This document shows, piece after piece, positions 19,786 through 28,801 of a stretch of DNA of 64,000 nt (positions are counted from its first letter, which is position 1; the number at the start of each line of letters is the position of its first letter). The notes under the pieces were generated by a model. That model made no database searches and had not been told where the DNA came from. It was given only the letters and a program-made list of their open reading frames with translations. The position numbers and the translations under genes were made by a program. The stretch covers positions 78,626 through 142,625 of the forward strand of contig JBGGOQ010000006.1 of the NCBI GenBank assembly GCA_041320695.1, read 5' to 3'. This DNA comes from Caldicellulosiruptoraceae bacterium PP1 (GTDB lineage Bacteria; Bacillota; Thermoanaerobacteria; Caldicellulosiruptorales; Caldicellulosiruptoraceae).

Positions 19786-20955
19786 ATGAAAACAATTCTT
19801 ATTAAGTTTGGCGAGATTGCCTTAAAAGGTCAAAATAGACCTATTTTTGAGGATAAATTAGTTGCGAATATTAAACAAAGGCTTAGAGAATTTAATATTT
19901 CTGTTGAGAAGGAACAGGGAAGGATTTATATAAAAAATATTTCTGACAATGAATATAATAAAATAGTTGAGAGATTAAAGAAGGTATTTGGAATTGTTGG
20001 CTTTACGCTTTGCGAAGTAGCAGATAAAGATATTGAAAGTATCAAAAAAGCAGCAGAAGTAGTTCTTCAAAGCCAATATGAAAAAGATAAAAAAACATTT
20101 AAGGTTGAGTCAAGAAGAGGAGATAAATCATTTCCATATACTTCACCTGAGATATCAAAATTAGTTGGTGCACATCTTATTAAAAATTATAAAGACAGGT
20201 TAAATATAAGTGTTGATGTGCATAATCCTGATTTTGTTTTGGAAATTGAGGTAAGAGACAAAGTTTATCTTTATGCTGAACAATATAAAGGTATAGGTGG
20301 AATGCCACTTGGAACAAATGGGAAGGCACATTTGCTATTATCAGGTGGAATTGATAGCCCAGTTGCTGGGTTTTTAGTTGCAAAAAGGGGTGTTGAATTA
20401 GAAGCAATTCATTTCTTTAGCTTTCCGTATACAGGTGAAAAGGCCAAAGAGAAGGTTATTGATTTGTGTAAGGTATTAGCTTCTTATACTACACAAATTA
20501 AACTTCATTTAGTTCCTTTCACTGAGATCCAAACACAGATTTACGAAAAATGTAACGAAAGATATTTAACTATTATTATGAGAAGATTTATGATGAAGAT
20601 TTCAGAAATAATTGCAAAATCAAATGGAGGACAAGCTATTATTACAGGAGAAAGTATTGGCCAGGTTGCAAGTCAAACAATGGAGAGTATTGTTTGTACT
20701 GATAATGCAGCTCAAATACCAGTTTTCAGACCCTTAATTGGTTTTGACAAAGAAGAGATTGTTACAATTTCAAAAAATATTGGAACATATGATATTTCAA
20801 TACTTCCTTATGAAGATTGTTGTACTGTTTTTGTTCCTAAACATCCCAAAACTAAACCAAGTCTTTTAGATGTTATTGAAGAAGAGAAAAAGCTTGATGT
20901 TGAAGGATTAATAAATGAGGCTTACGAAAAAACAGAAGTATTATTAATAAGATAA
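19786..20955 (+). CDS. thiI: ThiI, tRNA 4-thiouridine synthetase
   Basis: Adenylates and thiolates U8 of tRNA. The N-terminal ferredoxin-like region and THUMP domain (about 60-165) precede the PP-loop ATP pyrophosphatase with LSGGIDSPVAGF (about 184-195). The EDCC segment near 345 probably supplies a catalytic cysteine. At 389 aa it lacks the C-terminal rhodanese domain of E. coli ThiI, as is usual in Firmicutes. It is co-transcribed with the cysteine desulfurase. Confidence 0.95.
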   Translation: MKTILIKFGEIALKGQNRPIFEDKLVANIKQRLREFNISVEKEQGRIYIKNISDNEYNKIVERLKKVFGIVGFTLCEVADKDIESIKKAAEVVLQSQYEKDKKTFKVESRRGDKSFPYTSPEISKLVGAHLIKNYKDRLNISVDVHNPDFVLEIEVRDKVYLYAEQYKGIGGMPLGTNGKAHLLLSGGIDSPVAGFLVAKRGVELEAIHFFSFPYTGEKAKEKVIDLCKVLASYTTQIKLHLVPFTEIQTQIYEKCNERYLTIIMRRFMMKISEIIAKSNGGQAIITGESIGQVASQTMESIVCTDNAAQIPVFRPLIGFDKEEIVTISKNIGTYDISILPYEDCCTVFVPKHPKTKPSLLDVIEEEKKLDVEGLINEAYEKTEVLLIR

Positions 20956-20964
20956 GGTGATATA

Positions 20965-21681
20965 ATGAGTATTAGACTTCAAAAATTGATGGCAGATTCA
21001 GGAGTTGCATCTCGTAGAAAATGTGAAGAGATGATTTTGGAAGGAAGAGTAAAGGTTAATGGTCAAATAGTTGATAAATTAGGAACAAAGGTTGATTTAG
21101 AAAAGGATATAGTTGAGGTTGATGGTAAAAAGATTACAATAAAAAATAAAAATATATATATTATGCTAAATAAACCCTTTGGGGTTATTACATCAGCTAA
21201 AGATGAAAAAGGACGTAAAACAGTTATTGATATAATCAAAGATAGAATAAATGAAAGGATTTTTCCAGTAGGCAGACTTGATTTTGATACTTCGGGCTTA
21301 TTGATTTTAACAAATGATGGTGAGTTTGCATATAAAGTAACACATCCTAAACACAATATTGAAAAGACATATATTGCAACTGTAAAAGGAATTCCATCTG
21401 AAGATAGTTTAGATAAACTTAGAAATGGTGTTGAAATTGATGGACGATTAACTCAACCAGCAATTGTAAATTCAAAAAAAATAATAAATGGTAATATGAT
21501 TATTGAAATAAAAATACATGAGGGACGAAACAGGCAAATAAGAAAAATGTTTAGTGCTATAGGACATGATGTTATAAGACTTAAAAGAGTTGCAATAGGA
21601 AAACTTCAATTAGGAAGGCTAAAAGAAGGTGAATTTAGATTCTTAAGTACCGAAGAACTTGAATTAATTTATAAAGAATAA
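20965..21681 (+). CDS. RsuA/RluB-family pseudouridine synthase
   Basis: An S4 domain (residues 3-50, with GVASRRKCEEMI) comes before the catalytic domain with FPVGRLDFDTSGLLILTNDG, whose Asp (about 105) is the nucleophile, and HEGRNRQIRKM. At 238 aa it fits the RluB/RsuA group modifying 23S or 16S rRNA; the exact uridine is not assignable. It starts nine bases after thiI behind AAGGTGAT. Confidence 0.9.
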   Translation: MSIRLQKLMADSGVASRRKCEEMILEGRVKVNGQIVDKLGTKVDLEKDIVEVDGKKITIKNKNIYIMLNKPFGVITSAKDEKGRKTVIDIIKDRINERIFPVGRLDFDTSGLLILTNDGEFAYKVTHPKHNIEKTYIATVKGIPSEDSLDKLRNGVEIDGRLTQPAIVNSKKIINGNMIIEIKIHEGRNRQIRKMFSAIGHDVIRLKRVAIGKLQLGRLKEGEFRFLSTEELELIYKE

Positions 21682-21697
21682 AAAAGGAGAGATTTTT

Positions 21698-22813
21698 ATG
21701 ACTGATGAAAGAATAAAAATACTTGCAAAAAATCTTCTTGACTTTTCTGTTGAGCTAAAAAAGGGAGAAAAGATACTTATTGAATCTATTGGTTGCGAGG
21801 TTCCATTAACAAAAGAGCTTATTAAATATGCATATCAAAAAGGAGCATATCCATTTGTTTGGTTAAAAGATGTTACACTGCAAAGAGAGTTACTCTTAGA
21901 TGCTAAAAAGGAACAAATTGAAATTATAGCTGAAAATGAAAGAAAACTTATGGAACAAATGGATGCATATATAGGTATAAGAGCAACTCCAAATCCTTAT
22001 GAACAATCTGATGTTTCACCGGAAAATATGAATTTATACCAAACTATTTGGTTCCACAAAGTTCATTCTGAAGTAAGAGTTCCAAAAACAAAGTGGTGTA
22101 TTCTTCGCTATCCAAACTATTCAATGGCTCAACAATCCAAAATGAGCCTTGAAAAATTTGAGGATTACTATTTTAAGGTGTGTAATTTAGATTACAGCAA
22201 AATGTCAAAGGCAATGGATAATTTGGTTAGTCTTATGGAAAAGACAGATAAGGTTAGAATAGTTGGGAATGGAACAGATATAGAGTTTTCTATAAAAGGG
22301 ATGAAGGCTATTAAATGTGATGGTCATATGAATATACCTGATGGAGAGGTTTACACAGCACCTATTAAAGAATCAGTAAATGGAGTAATAAGCTATAATA
22401 CCCCATCTCATTACAGTGGATTTAGATTTGAGAATATCAAATTCGAGTTTAAAGATGGAAAGATTATTAATGCTACTGCAAATAATACAGAAAGAATTAA
22501 TAAAATACTAGATACAGATGAAGGAGCAAGGTATATAGGGGAGTTTTCCATAGGTGTAAATCCATTTATTACATTCCCAATGGAAGATACTTTATTTGAT
22601 GAAAAGATTTCAGGAAGTATTCATTTTACACCAGGAAATGCATATGATGATGCAGATAATGGAAATAGGTCTTCAGTTCATTGGGATTTAGTTTTGATAC
22701 AAACCCCAGAATTTGGTGGTGGAGAGATTTATTTTGATAATGTTATAATTAGAAAAGATGGTCGTTTTGTTGTAAAAGAACTTGAATTATTAAATCCTGA
22801 GAATCTTATATAA
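21698..22813 (+). CDS. M29-family metallo-aminopeptidase (AmpS-like)
   Basis: Residues are typical of peptidase family M29: an N-terminal alpha/beta domain, a GNGTDIEFSIKGMKA segment, and the C-terminal metal-site region with NIPDGEVYTAPIKESVNG, EFSIGVNPF, SIHFTPGNAY and SVHWDLV. The glutamates and histidines in these motifs are the expected two-metal ligands. At 371 aa it is of normal size for Clostridial members. It is cytoplasmic and broad-specificity. A GGAGAG site is present. Confidence 0.88.
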   Translation: MTDERIKILAKNLLDFSVELKKGEKILIESIGCEVPLTKELIKYAYQKGAYPFVWLKDVTLQRELLLDAKKEQIEIIAENERKLMEQMDAYIGIRATPNPYEQSDVSPENMNLYQTIWFHKVHSEVRVPKTKWCILRYPNYSMAQQSKMSLEKFEDYYFKVCNLDYSKMSKAMDNLVSLMEKTDKVRIVGNGTDIEFSIKGMKAIKCDGHMNIPDGEVYTAPIKESVNGVISYNTPSHYSGFRFENIKFEFKDGKIINATANNTERINKILDTDEGARYIGEFSIGVNPFITFPMEDTLFDEKISGSIHFTPGNAYDDADNGNRSSVHWDLVLIQTPEFGGGEIYFDNVIIRKDGRFVVKELELLNPENLI

Positions 22814-22878
22814 AAGTTTGAATACTAAAACTCTTACACTAATATTATTAATATAGAGCATTATTATAGGTTAGTTTT

Positions 22879-23199
22879 ATGGATAATTTCCTTACTAGTG
22901 AACTTTTAGGAACATATATGGGTTTATCAGTTGCAACAAGTTTAATTGTACAATTTACCAAAAGCTTATTTAAAAAAAGATACGAAGATTATGTAGTACG
23001 AATTTATACTTTTATAATTTCTGTAATATTAAGCATAATTTTTATACCACACAAAAACACAACAAAAGAGTTTGCATTACTTGTTTTAAACTCAATAATA
23101 ATTACTATGATGTCTATAGGTGGATATGAAGTTATAAAAGATCCAAAAGCACAAAAGAAGTTAATTATTAACAACACTGAAAACAACAACCAACAATAA
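22879..23199 (+). CDS. Small holin-like membrane protein
   Basis: The 106-aa protein has three hydrophobic stretches (about 5-28, 41-60 and 64-85) separated by short basic loops (FTKSLFKKRYED) and ends in an Asn/Gln-rich hydrophilic tail. Size, topology and charge pattern resemble phage-type holins, but no lysin or phage genes are beside it. Only a weak ribosome site (AGGTTAG) precedes ATG 22879. Function is not established. A perfect 17-bp hairpin overlaps its stop codon. Confidence 0.6.
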   Translation: MDNFLTSELLGTYMGLSVATSLIVQFTKSLFKKRYEDYVVRIYTFIISVILSIIFIPHKNTTKEFALLVLNSIIITMMSIGGYEVIKDPKAQKKLIINNTENNNQQ

Positions 23200-23233
23200 A
23201 AGGGAGGATTTTACCTCCCTTTTATTGTTGAAA
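23191..23233 (+). terminator. Perfect 17-bp hairpin terminator overlapping the stop codon
   Basis: Bases 23191-23207 pair perfectly with 23214-23230 around the six-base loop ATTTTA. The inner stem is AAAAGGGAGG/CCTCCCTTTT, so the T-run is on the 3' arm and the structure is symmetrical. It can terminate both this gene and the convergent minus-strand gene at 23245. Confidence 0.85.
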
Positions 23234-23244
23234 AATGTATAAGA

Positions 23245-23436
23245 TTAATTTACTTCATCAATTTTCTCAATAATCTCCTTTATTTCATCTGCAGCATGCG
23301 ATTTAATTTTATTTGTCATCTCTTCTGTATTTATATATTCTTCCATTTCAATATTTTCATTATCTATTGGTTGTTGAAATTGTCTTAAATTAATAAGGTT
23401 TACATCAAAAAACATATCACATCTTGGTGTTATCAT
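23245..23436 (-). CDS. Small acidic hypothetical protein (63 aa)
   Basis: ATG 23436 is preceded by AGGGAGGG at good spacing, which makes translation likely. The protein is acidic, with a predicted helical C-terminal half (KSHAADEIKEIIEKID) and no membrane segment, cysteine pair or known motif (one Cys only). A TATAAT lies upstream at about 23460. It sits between two convergent/divergent units and has no recognisable function. Confidence 0.55.
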   Translation of the reverse strand: MITPRCDMFFDVNLINLRQFQQPIDNENIEMEEYINTEEMTNKIKSHAADEIKEIIEKIDEVN

Positions 23437-23578
23437 TTTAAATCCCTCCCTAATATTATTATACCCCATTAAAATTAAAATGACTCAATGTATACATTTA
23501 TACTTTAAAAATACCTGTATTTATTAATACAAAACTTTGTTATAATAATATGTAGTTTTTCAAAAGGGGAATTTGAAC

Positions 23579-24424
23579 ATGAAAGAATTCATATTAGTAA
23601 ATAATCTTTATTTTTCTTATAAGAATATAGACCAAAAACATAAATATGTTTTAAAAGATATAAATCTTTCTATAAAAAAAGGCGATTTTGTAGTTTTTAT
23701 GGGTTTAAATGGTTCAGGAAAATCTACATTAGCGAAAATGTTTAATGGACTTTTATTACCCGACAGTGGAGAGGTTATTATAGATGGAATGAATACAAGA
23801 GACATCAATCATATATGGGATATAAGAAAACTTTGCGGTTATGTATTTCAAAATCCAGATAATCAGCTAGTTGCATCAGTTGTTGAAGAAGATGTTGCTT
23901 TTGGTCCAGAAAATCTTGGATTTTCGAGAGAAAAAATAATAAAAAAGATAAATGAGTCTTTAGAAATTGTTGAAATGAGCGAACATAAAGATGCTTTAAC
24001 ATATAAGCTTTCTGGTGGACAAAAGCAAAGGGTTGCTATTGCAAGTATACTTGCTATGGAGCCTGAATGTATTGTTTTTGATGAACCTACATCAATGCTT
24101 GATCCAAAAGGCAGAAAAGAAGTAATGAGAGCTATACTGAAACTCAATAAAGAAAAAGGGAAGACTATAATTCTAATTACACACAATATAGAAGAGATAA
24201 TGTATGCTGATAGGGTTTTTTTACTTGATAAAGGTATGATTATATTAGAAGATAAGCCACTTAATATAATAAATAATGAAACATTTTTAAAGATGGGCTT
24301 TGAGATGCCAGCAATTTTTAAATTAGCATTACTTTTAAAACAACATGGACTAAATATAAGTGATAATATATGGACAGTAGATGAAATGGAGAGAGAGTTA
24401 TGCTTATTGAAATCAAAGATGTAG
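23579..24424 (+). CDS. ecfA1: ECF transporter ATPase EcfA (first subunit)
   Basis: One of two ABC ATPases of an energy-coupling-factor vitamin/metal transporter. Walker A GLNGSGKST (about 42-50), Q-loop FQNPDNQL, signature LSGGQKQR, Walker B CIVFDEPT and the switch His in ITHN are all present. FQNPDNQ is diagnostic for ECF ATPases. ATG 23579 has AGGGGA eight bases upstream. It overlaps the second ATPase by 25 bases. No substrate-binding S component is encoded nearby, so this is a group II module shared by unlinked S proteins. Confidence 0.95.
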   Translation: MKEFILVNNLYFSYKNIDQKHKYVLKDINLSIKKGDFVVFMGLNGSGKSTLAKMFNGLLLPDSGEVIIDGMNTRDINHIWDIRKLCGYVFQNPDNQLVASVVEEDVAFGPENLGFSREKIIKKINESLEIVEMSEHKDALTYKLSGGQKQRVAIASILAMEPECIVFDEPTSMLDPKGRKEVMRAILKLNKEKGKTIILITHNIEEIMYADRVFLLDKGMIILEDKPLNIINNETFLKMGFEMPAIFKLALLLKQHGLNISDNIWTVDEMERELCLLKSKM

Positions 24425-25257
24425 ATTTTTATTATGGATATAAAACACCTTTAGAAAAAAAGGCATTAAGTAATATAAATATCAAAATAGATAGTGGAGA
24501 ATTTATTGGAATAATTGGGAAGACAGGCTCAGGAAAATCAACATTGGTTCAGCTTATGAATGGGCTTTTGATTCCTCAAAAAGGTGATGTTTTAGTTGAA
24601 GGATTAAGTACCAAGGATAAGAATAAACTAAAAGAGATTAGAAGAAAGGTCGGACTTGTTTTCCAATATCCTGAATATCAATTGTTTGAAGAAACGGTAT
24701 ATAAAGATATTGCATTTGGTCCTAATAATCTTGGGATGCCACGTGAGGAGATAGAAAGAATAATTAAAGAGTTAATTAATTTATTAGAAATACCTGAAGA
24801 GCTACTTGAGCGTTCACCTTTTGAACTATCAGGAGGACAGAAAAGAAGGGTTGCTTTGGCTGGTATTCTTTCGATGGATCCATCTGTTATTATTTTAGAT
24901 GAGCCAACAGCTGGACTGGATGTCAGAGGTAAAAAAAGGATATTTGATTTAATTCAAAAACTACATGTAGAAAAAAAGAAAACAGTTATAATGATTTCTC
25001 ATTCAATAGAAGATATTGCAATGCTTTGCGATAGGGTTATTATACTTAGCAAAGGTCAAATTAAATTTGATGGTAGCAAAAAAGAATGTTTTAATAATTT
25101 TAAAATATTAGAAGAAGCAGGCTTATCTGCACCAGATATTTTAGTTCTTCAAGAAAGGCTAAAAGAAAAAGGATTTGACATTGGAGAATTTGAATACAGA
25201 GTAGAAGATGTAGCAGAAAAGATATTAGAACAATTTGATATTTTACCTAACAAATAA
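24400..25257 (+). CDS. ecfA2: ECF transporter ATPase EcfA' (second subunit)
   Basis: The second ATPase has Walker A GKTGSGKST, the ECF-type Q-loop FQYPEYQLF, signature LSGGQKRR, Walker B VIILDEPT and ISHS. The FQYPEYQ variant marks the EcfA' paralogue. Its ATG 24400 lies inside ecfA1, which implies coupled translation in a 1:1 ratio. The C-terminal extension of about 40 residues is the EcfA dimerisation region. Confidence 0.95.
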   Translation: MLIEIKDVDFYYGYKTPLEKKALSNINIKIDSGEFIGIIGKTGSGKSTLVQLMNGLLIPQKGDVLVEGLSTKDKNKLKEIRRKVGLVFQYPEYQLFEETVYKDIAFGPNNLGMPREEIERIIKELINLLEIPEELLERSPFELSGGQKRRVALAGILSMDPSVIILDEPTAGLDVRGKKRIFDLIQKLHVEKKKTVIMISHSIEDIAMLCDRVIILSKGQIKFDGSKKECFNNFKILEEAGLSAPDILVLQERLKEKGFDIGEFEYRVEDVAEKILEQFDILPNK

Positions 25258-25274
25258 AGGAGTGCAAGTTTTTT

Positions 25275-26063
25275 ATGATGGACTTTGTAATTGGTCAATA
25301 TATAAAAAAAGATTCATTTATTCATAATCTTGATCCAAGGACCAAGATAATTTTATCAGCAATAATATGTATTTCAATATTCCTAATACAGACATTTGTT
25401 GGTTATTTTATTATGTTTTTTTTGATATTTATTTCTATAATAGCTTCAAAAACAAATATTAAGCTACTATTTAAAGGTTCAAAGCCAATTTTCATTTTAA
25501 TAATCATTACTGTGATTTTTAATATTTTTTTTACATCAGGAAAGCCAGTATTTAAAGTTTATGGAGTTTCGATTACTGATAAAGGTTTATTTCTTTCTGC
25601 TGTATTAGTTGTTAGGCTTATTTTACTTTTGTTTACAACAACAATACTTACTTTAACAACCTCTCCAATAGAACTTACTGATGGTTTTGAAAATATTTTT
25701 AAACCACTAAATAAAATTAAATTTCCTGTTCATGAAATTGCACTCATGATGTCAATTGCACTAAGATTTATACCTACATTAGCCGAAGAAACTGATAAAA
25801 TTATGAAGGCACAAATGTCACGTGGTGCAGATTTTGAAACAGGTGGATTTATAAAAAGGGCAAAGGCACTGGTTCCAATTCTTATTCCGTTATTTGTCTC
25901 TGCTTTTAAAAGAGCTGATGAGTTAGCAACCGCTATGGAAGCAAGATGTTATAAAGGTGCAATTGGTAGGACAAAATTAAAAAAACTTGAATACACAAAA
26001 AAAGATATTATAACATATCTTGTAAGCTTATTATTAATTATTACTGCAGTATATTTGGGGTGA
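25275..26063 (+). CDS. ecfT: ECF transporter transmembrane subunit EcfT
   Basis: The 262-aa membrane protein couples the two ATPases to S components. There are several hydrophobic segments between about 25-130 and a C-terminal one (240-260). The cytoplasmic coupling helices contain the two EcfT signatures with Ala-Arg-Gly (AQMSRGADFE) and Ala-Arg-Cys (AMEARCYKG). It starts at ATG 25275 (or the next codon ATG). It overlaps truA by four bases, a typical Firmicute ecfA-ecfA'-ecfT-truA operon. Confidence 0.94.
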   Translation: MMDFVIGQYIKKDSFIHNLDPRTKIILSAIICISIFLIQTFVGYFIMFFLIFISIIASKTNIKLLFKGSKPIFILIIITVIFNIFFTSGKPVFKVYGVSITDKGLFLSAVLVVRLILLLFTTTILTLTTSPIELTDGFENIFKPLNKIKFPVHEIALMMSIALRFIPTLAEETDKIMKAQMSRGADFETGGFIKRAKALVPILIPLFVSAFKRADELATAMEARCYKGAIGRTKLKKLEYTKKDIITYLVSLLLIITAVYLG

Positions 26064-26803
26064 AGATTTTGAAAAACATATTATTGACAATAGAATATGA
26101 AGGAACTAATTATCATGGATGGCAAAAACAAAACAACAAAATAACCATACAAGGAACAATTGAAAATGCTATATATAAAATGACAAAAGAGAAAGTTAAC
26201 TTGGTTGGATCAGGCAGAACTGATGCTGGTGTTCATGCATTAAATCAAAAAGCAAACTTTCTAACTGAAACAAAAGTCCCAATTGAAAAGATTCCAGTTG
26301 CTTTAAATTCTTTACTTCCTTCTGATATTTCAATTAAAGATGCAAAAGAAGTAGATTTAAACTTTAATGCAAGATATAGTGCTAAACAAAAGACATATAA
26401 ATATTTGATATATAATGGTAAGACACGCTCTGCTATAATGAGAAATCTTTCATATTTTTATAGAGGACAACTTGATATTTTAAAAATGGAACAAGCACTA
26501 GAGTATTTTATAGGAAGATATGATTTTACCGCATTTTGCTCATCAGGTTCAGAGGTAAAAAGTAAAATAAGAGAGATAAAAAATGCCTATTTAAGTGTAG
26601 AAAATGATTATATTTCAATATATGTTACTGCAAATGGTTTTTTATATAATATGATGAGAATTATCGCAGGTACAATACTTGATGTGGGTTGTGGTAAAAT
26701 AAAGCCAACTGATATACCATTGATTATTGAAAGTAAGGATAGAAACAAGGCAGGCAAAACTCTACCTCCATGGGGACTATATCTTGTAGATGTGGTATAT
26801 TAA
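26060..26803 (+). CDS. truA: TruA, tRNA pseudouridine(38-40) synthase
   Basis: Modifies the anticodon arm of many tRNAs. The catalytic Asp is in GSGRTDAGVHAL (about 54), the conserved YHGWQKQ is near residue 18, and FLYNMMRIIAGT is near 195. The start is GTG 26060 (coupled to the ecfT stop) or TTG 26069, which has GGGGTGAAG eight bases upstream. At 247 aa it is normal. A tRNA gene lies convergently just behind it. Confidence 0.94.
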   Translation: MKILKNILLTIEYEGTNYHGWQKQNNKITIQGTIENAIYKMTKEKVNLVGSGRTDAGVHALNQKANFLTETKVPIEKIPVALNSLLPSDISIKDAKEVDLNFNARYSAKQKTYKYLIYNGKTRSAIMRNLSYFYRGQLDILKMEQALEYFIGRYDFTAFCSSGSEVKSKIREIKNAYLSVENDYISIYVTANGFLYNMMRIIAGTILDVGCGKIKPTDIPLIIESKDRNKAGKTLPPWGLYLVDVVY

Positions 26804-26808
26804 AAAAA

Positions 26809-26885
26809 TGGTGGGGATAGTAGGACTCGAACCTATGACCCCTTGCATGTCAAGCAAGTGCTCTAACCAACTGAGCTATATCCCC
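26809..26885 (-). tRNA. tRNA-Val (anticodon GAC)
   Basis: On the minus strand GGGGATA pairs with TATCCCC before ACCA, and the CCA is encoded. D arm GCTCAGTTGGTTAGAGC, anticodon stem CTTGC/GCAAG with loop TTGACAT (anticodon GAC) and T arm GGTTCGAGTCC are complete. The anticodon reads GUC, so the identity is valine. Confidence 0.93.
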
Positions 26886-26918
26886 ACAACTTTATATTGT
26901 ATTTAAAATGCATATTAA

Positions 26919-26947
26919 ATTATAATATACCAAGAATAAAAAGTCAA
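26919..26947 (-). promoter_or_regulatory. Promoter of tRNA-Val
   Basis: On the minus strand TTGACT (26947-26942) and TATAAT (26924-26919) are separated by 17 bases, about 34 bases before the tRNA 5' end. Confidence 0.75.
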
Positions 26948-26954
26948 ATATAGA

Positions 26955-27269
26955 TTAAAATATCTCATCACATTCCTTTCTTGCTTCTTCTTCTGAAAAT
27001 CCAGCAATTTTTGTAAGAAAATAATAATGCATATCTTTTTCTAAATCATCGAAAATAGGCTGTGCCTTAGCCATTTGTTCACAATACTTTTCATCATCAT
27101 ATTCATCTTTGATATTGTAGATTGTTGCATTAACATATTCATTTGAAAGGTCGTCCGTATAATTTATAAAAATCTTATTGTTATATCTTATTTCTTCATA
27201 TATTTCTTGAAGATAATTTAATATATCAGCTTTATCATAAGCAGCTATATTAATTTCAAGCTTATACAT
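26955..27269 (-). CDS. Hypothetical acidic protein (104 aa)
   Basis: ATG 27269 has AAAGGAATG at normal distance; the in-frame ATG at 27278 is part of that site. The protein is acidic, rich in Tyr, Asp and Glu, with predicted helix-strand-helix order and no membrane segment. I recognise no domain. It stands alone between tRNA-Val and lysA, with lysA divergent. Confidence 0.65.
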   Translation of the reverse strand: MYKLEINIAAYDKADILNYLQEIYEEIRYNNKIFINYTDDLSNEYVNATIYNIKDEYDDEKYCEQMAKAQPIFDDLEKDMHYYFLTKIAGFSEEEARKECDEIF

Positions 27270-27432
27270 ACCTATCATTCCTTTCTTTTTTTAATCAATT
27301 GAAAAGAAATGTTTAATAAAAAATAACATATTTTACCTTGTTATTATAATTATAAAATTTGGTATTAATAAATTCAATAAAAATTCTGTTAACAATTGGT
27401 TACAATTATATTACAATATATACTTATAAACC

Positions 27433-27461
27433 TTGATAATATTGATAAAACATGTTACAAT
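27433..27461 (+). promoter_or_regulatory. Promoter of lysA
   Basis: TTGATA (27433-27438) and TACAAT (27456-27461) with a 17-base spacer, 27 bases before ATG 27489. No room remains for a riboswitch, so lysA is not controlled by an L-box here, unlike the asd operon. Confidence 0.65.
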
Positions 27462-27488
27462 ATTCAAAAATTTAAGGAGTGAAACAAG

Positions 27489-28787
27489 ATGTTAAGGAAT
27501 AGATTAGAAGTAAGCAAAAATGGCAATCTTATGTGGGAAAATATAGATTTACTTGAATTGATTGAAGCCTATGGAACACCTTTATATGTTATGAATGAAA
27601 ATATTATAAGAGAGAATATTAGAGCATATAAAGATTCATTAAATAAACATCTTGGACAAAACTGCAATATCCTTTATGCATCAAAGGCTTTTTGTACAAG
27701 GGCTATGTGTCAAATTGCAAAAGAAGAAGGAATAGGCTTGGATGTTGTTTCAGGTGGTGAGTTATATACTGCATTAAGTGTTGGTTTTCCAAGAGATAAG
27801 ATATTCTTTCATGGGAACAATAAAACATATGATGAATTAGATTTAGCAGTTAATAATGATGTAAATATAGTTGTTGACAACAAAGATGAAATTGATTTAC
27901 TAACTTTGTTATGCGAAAAATACAACAAAGAGGTTAATATATTAATTCGTATTAAGCCAGGTATTGATGCCCATACACATGACTTTATTAGAACAGGTCA
28001 GATAGATTCAAAATTTGGTGTTGCACTCGAAAATGGTGAAGCATTTGAGTTTATAAAAAGTATTAAAGATAAAAAGCATATTAAATTAATAGGCTTACAT
28101 TGTCATATCGGCTCTCAAATATTTGAAACAGCTCCATTTAAGTTAGCAACAAGAATAATGTTAGAATTTTCTCTTAAAATTAAGAAAGAACTTGGTATTG
28201 ACATTAAAATGCTTGATTTAGGGGGAGGCTTTGGCATAAAGTATACACCTCAAGATGACCCACCAAGCATTGATAAATTCATAGAAGCAATTTCAGATGA
28301 ACTAAATACATTCTGTGAACAAAAAGGAATTGAAAAGCCATTTATAATTTTAGAACCAGGAAGATCAATTGTTGGCGAAGCAGGGATTACACTTTATACA
28401 ATAGGAAGTGTAAAAGAAATTCCCTATGTAAGAACATATGCTTCAGTCGATGGGGGTATGACAGACAACCCACGTTATGCTTTATACCAAGCAAAATACG
28501 ATGCTATTGTTGTTGAAAAGCCACTTGAAAAGAAAGAAAAGACTTATACAATAGCAGGACATTGCTGCGAATCTGGGGATATTTTAATAAAAGATATTAA
28601 GCTGCCAGAATTAAAAGCAGGTATGCATTTAGCAGTATTAGCAACTGGTGCATATAATTATTCAATGTCAAGTAATTACAATAGATTTCCAAAACCCGCA
28701 GTTGTTTTTGTAAAAGATGGTAATGTAAAATTAGCTGTAAAAAGGGAAACATATGATGATATAATAAGAAATGATTTAGAAATTTAA
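27489..28787 (+). CDS. lysA: Diaminopimelate decarboxylase
   Basis: A PLP-dependent fold-III decarboxylase that makes L-lysine from meso-diaminopimelate. The PLP lysine is in YASKAF (about K58), with HCHIGSQI near 207, the phosphate loop GGGFGIKY, EPGRSIVGEAG near 298 and CCESGDIL carrying the active-site Cys of the second subunit. At 432 aa it is normal. AAGGAGTG precedes ATG. It completes the pathway begun by the distant asd-dapA-dapB operon in this window. Confidence 0.95.
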   Translation: MLRNRLEVSKNGNLMWENIDLLELIEAYGTPLYVMNENIIRENIRAYKDSLNKHLGQNCNILYASKAFCTRAMCQIAKEEGIGLDVVSGGELYTALSVGFPRDKIFFHGNNKTYDELDLAVNNDVNIVVDNKDEIDLLTLLCEKYNKEVNILIRIKPGIDAHTHDFIRTGQIDSKFGVALENGEAFEFIKSIKDKKHIKLIGLHCHIGSQIFETAPFKLATRIMLEFSLKIKKELGIDIKMLDLGGGFGIKYTPQDDPPSIDKFIEAISDELNTFCEQKGIEKPFIILEPGRSIVGEAGITLYTIGSVKEIPYVRTYASVDGGMTDNPRYALYQAKYDAIVVEKPLEKKEKTYTIAGHCCESGDILIKDIKLPELKAGMHLAVLATGAYNYSMSSNYNRFPKPAVVFVKDGNVKLAVKRETYDDIIRNDLEI

Positions 28788-28801
28788 CTTGGAGGATTTA
28801 T

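Noticed and set aside
22879..23199. Prophage remnant
   Set aside because: Only one holin-like gene, with no lysin, terminase, capsid or integrase within the window.
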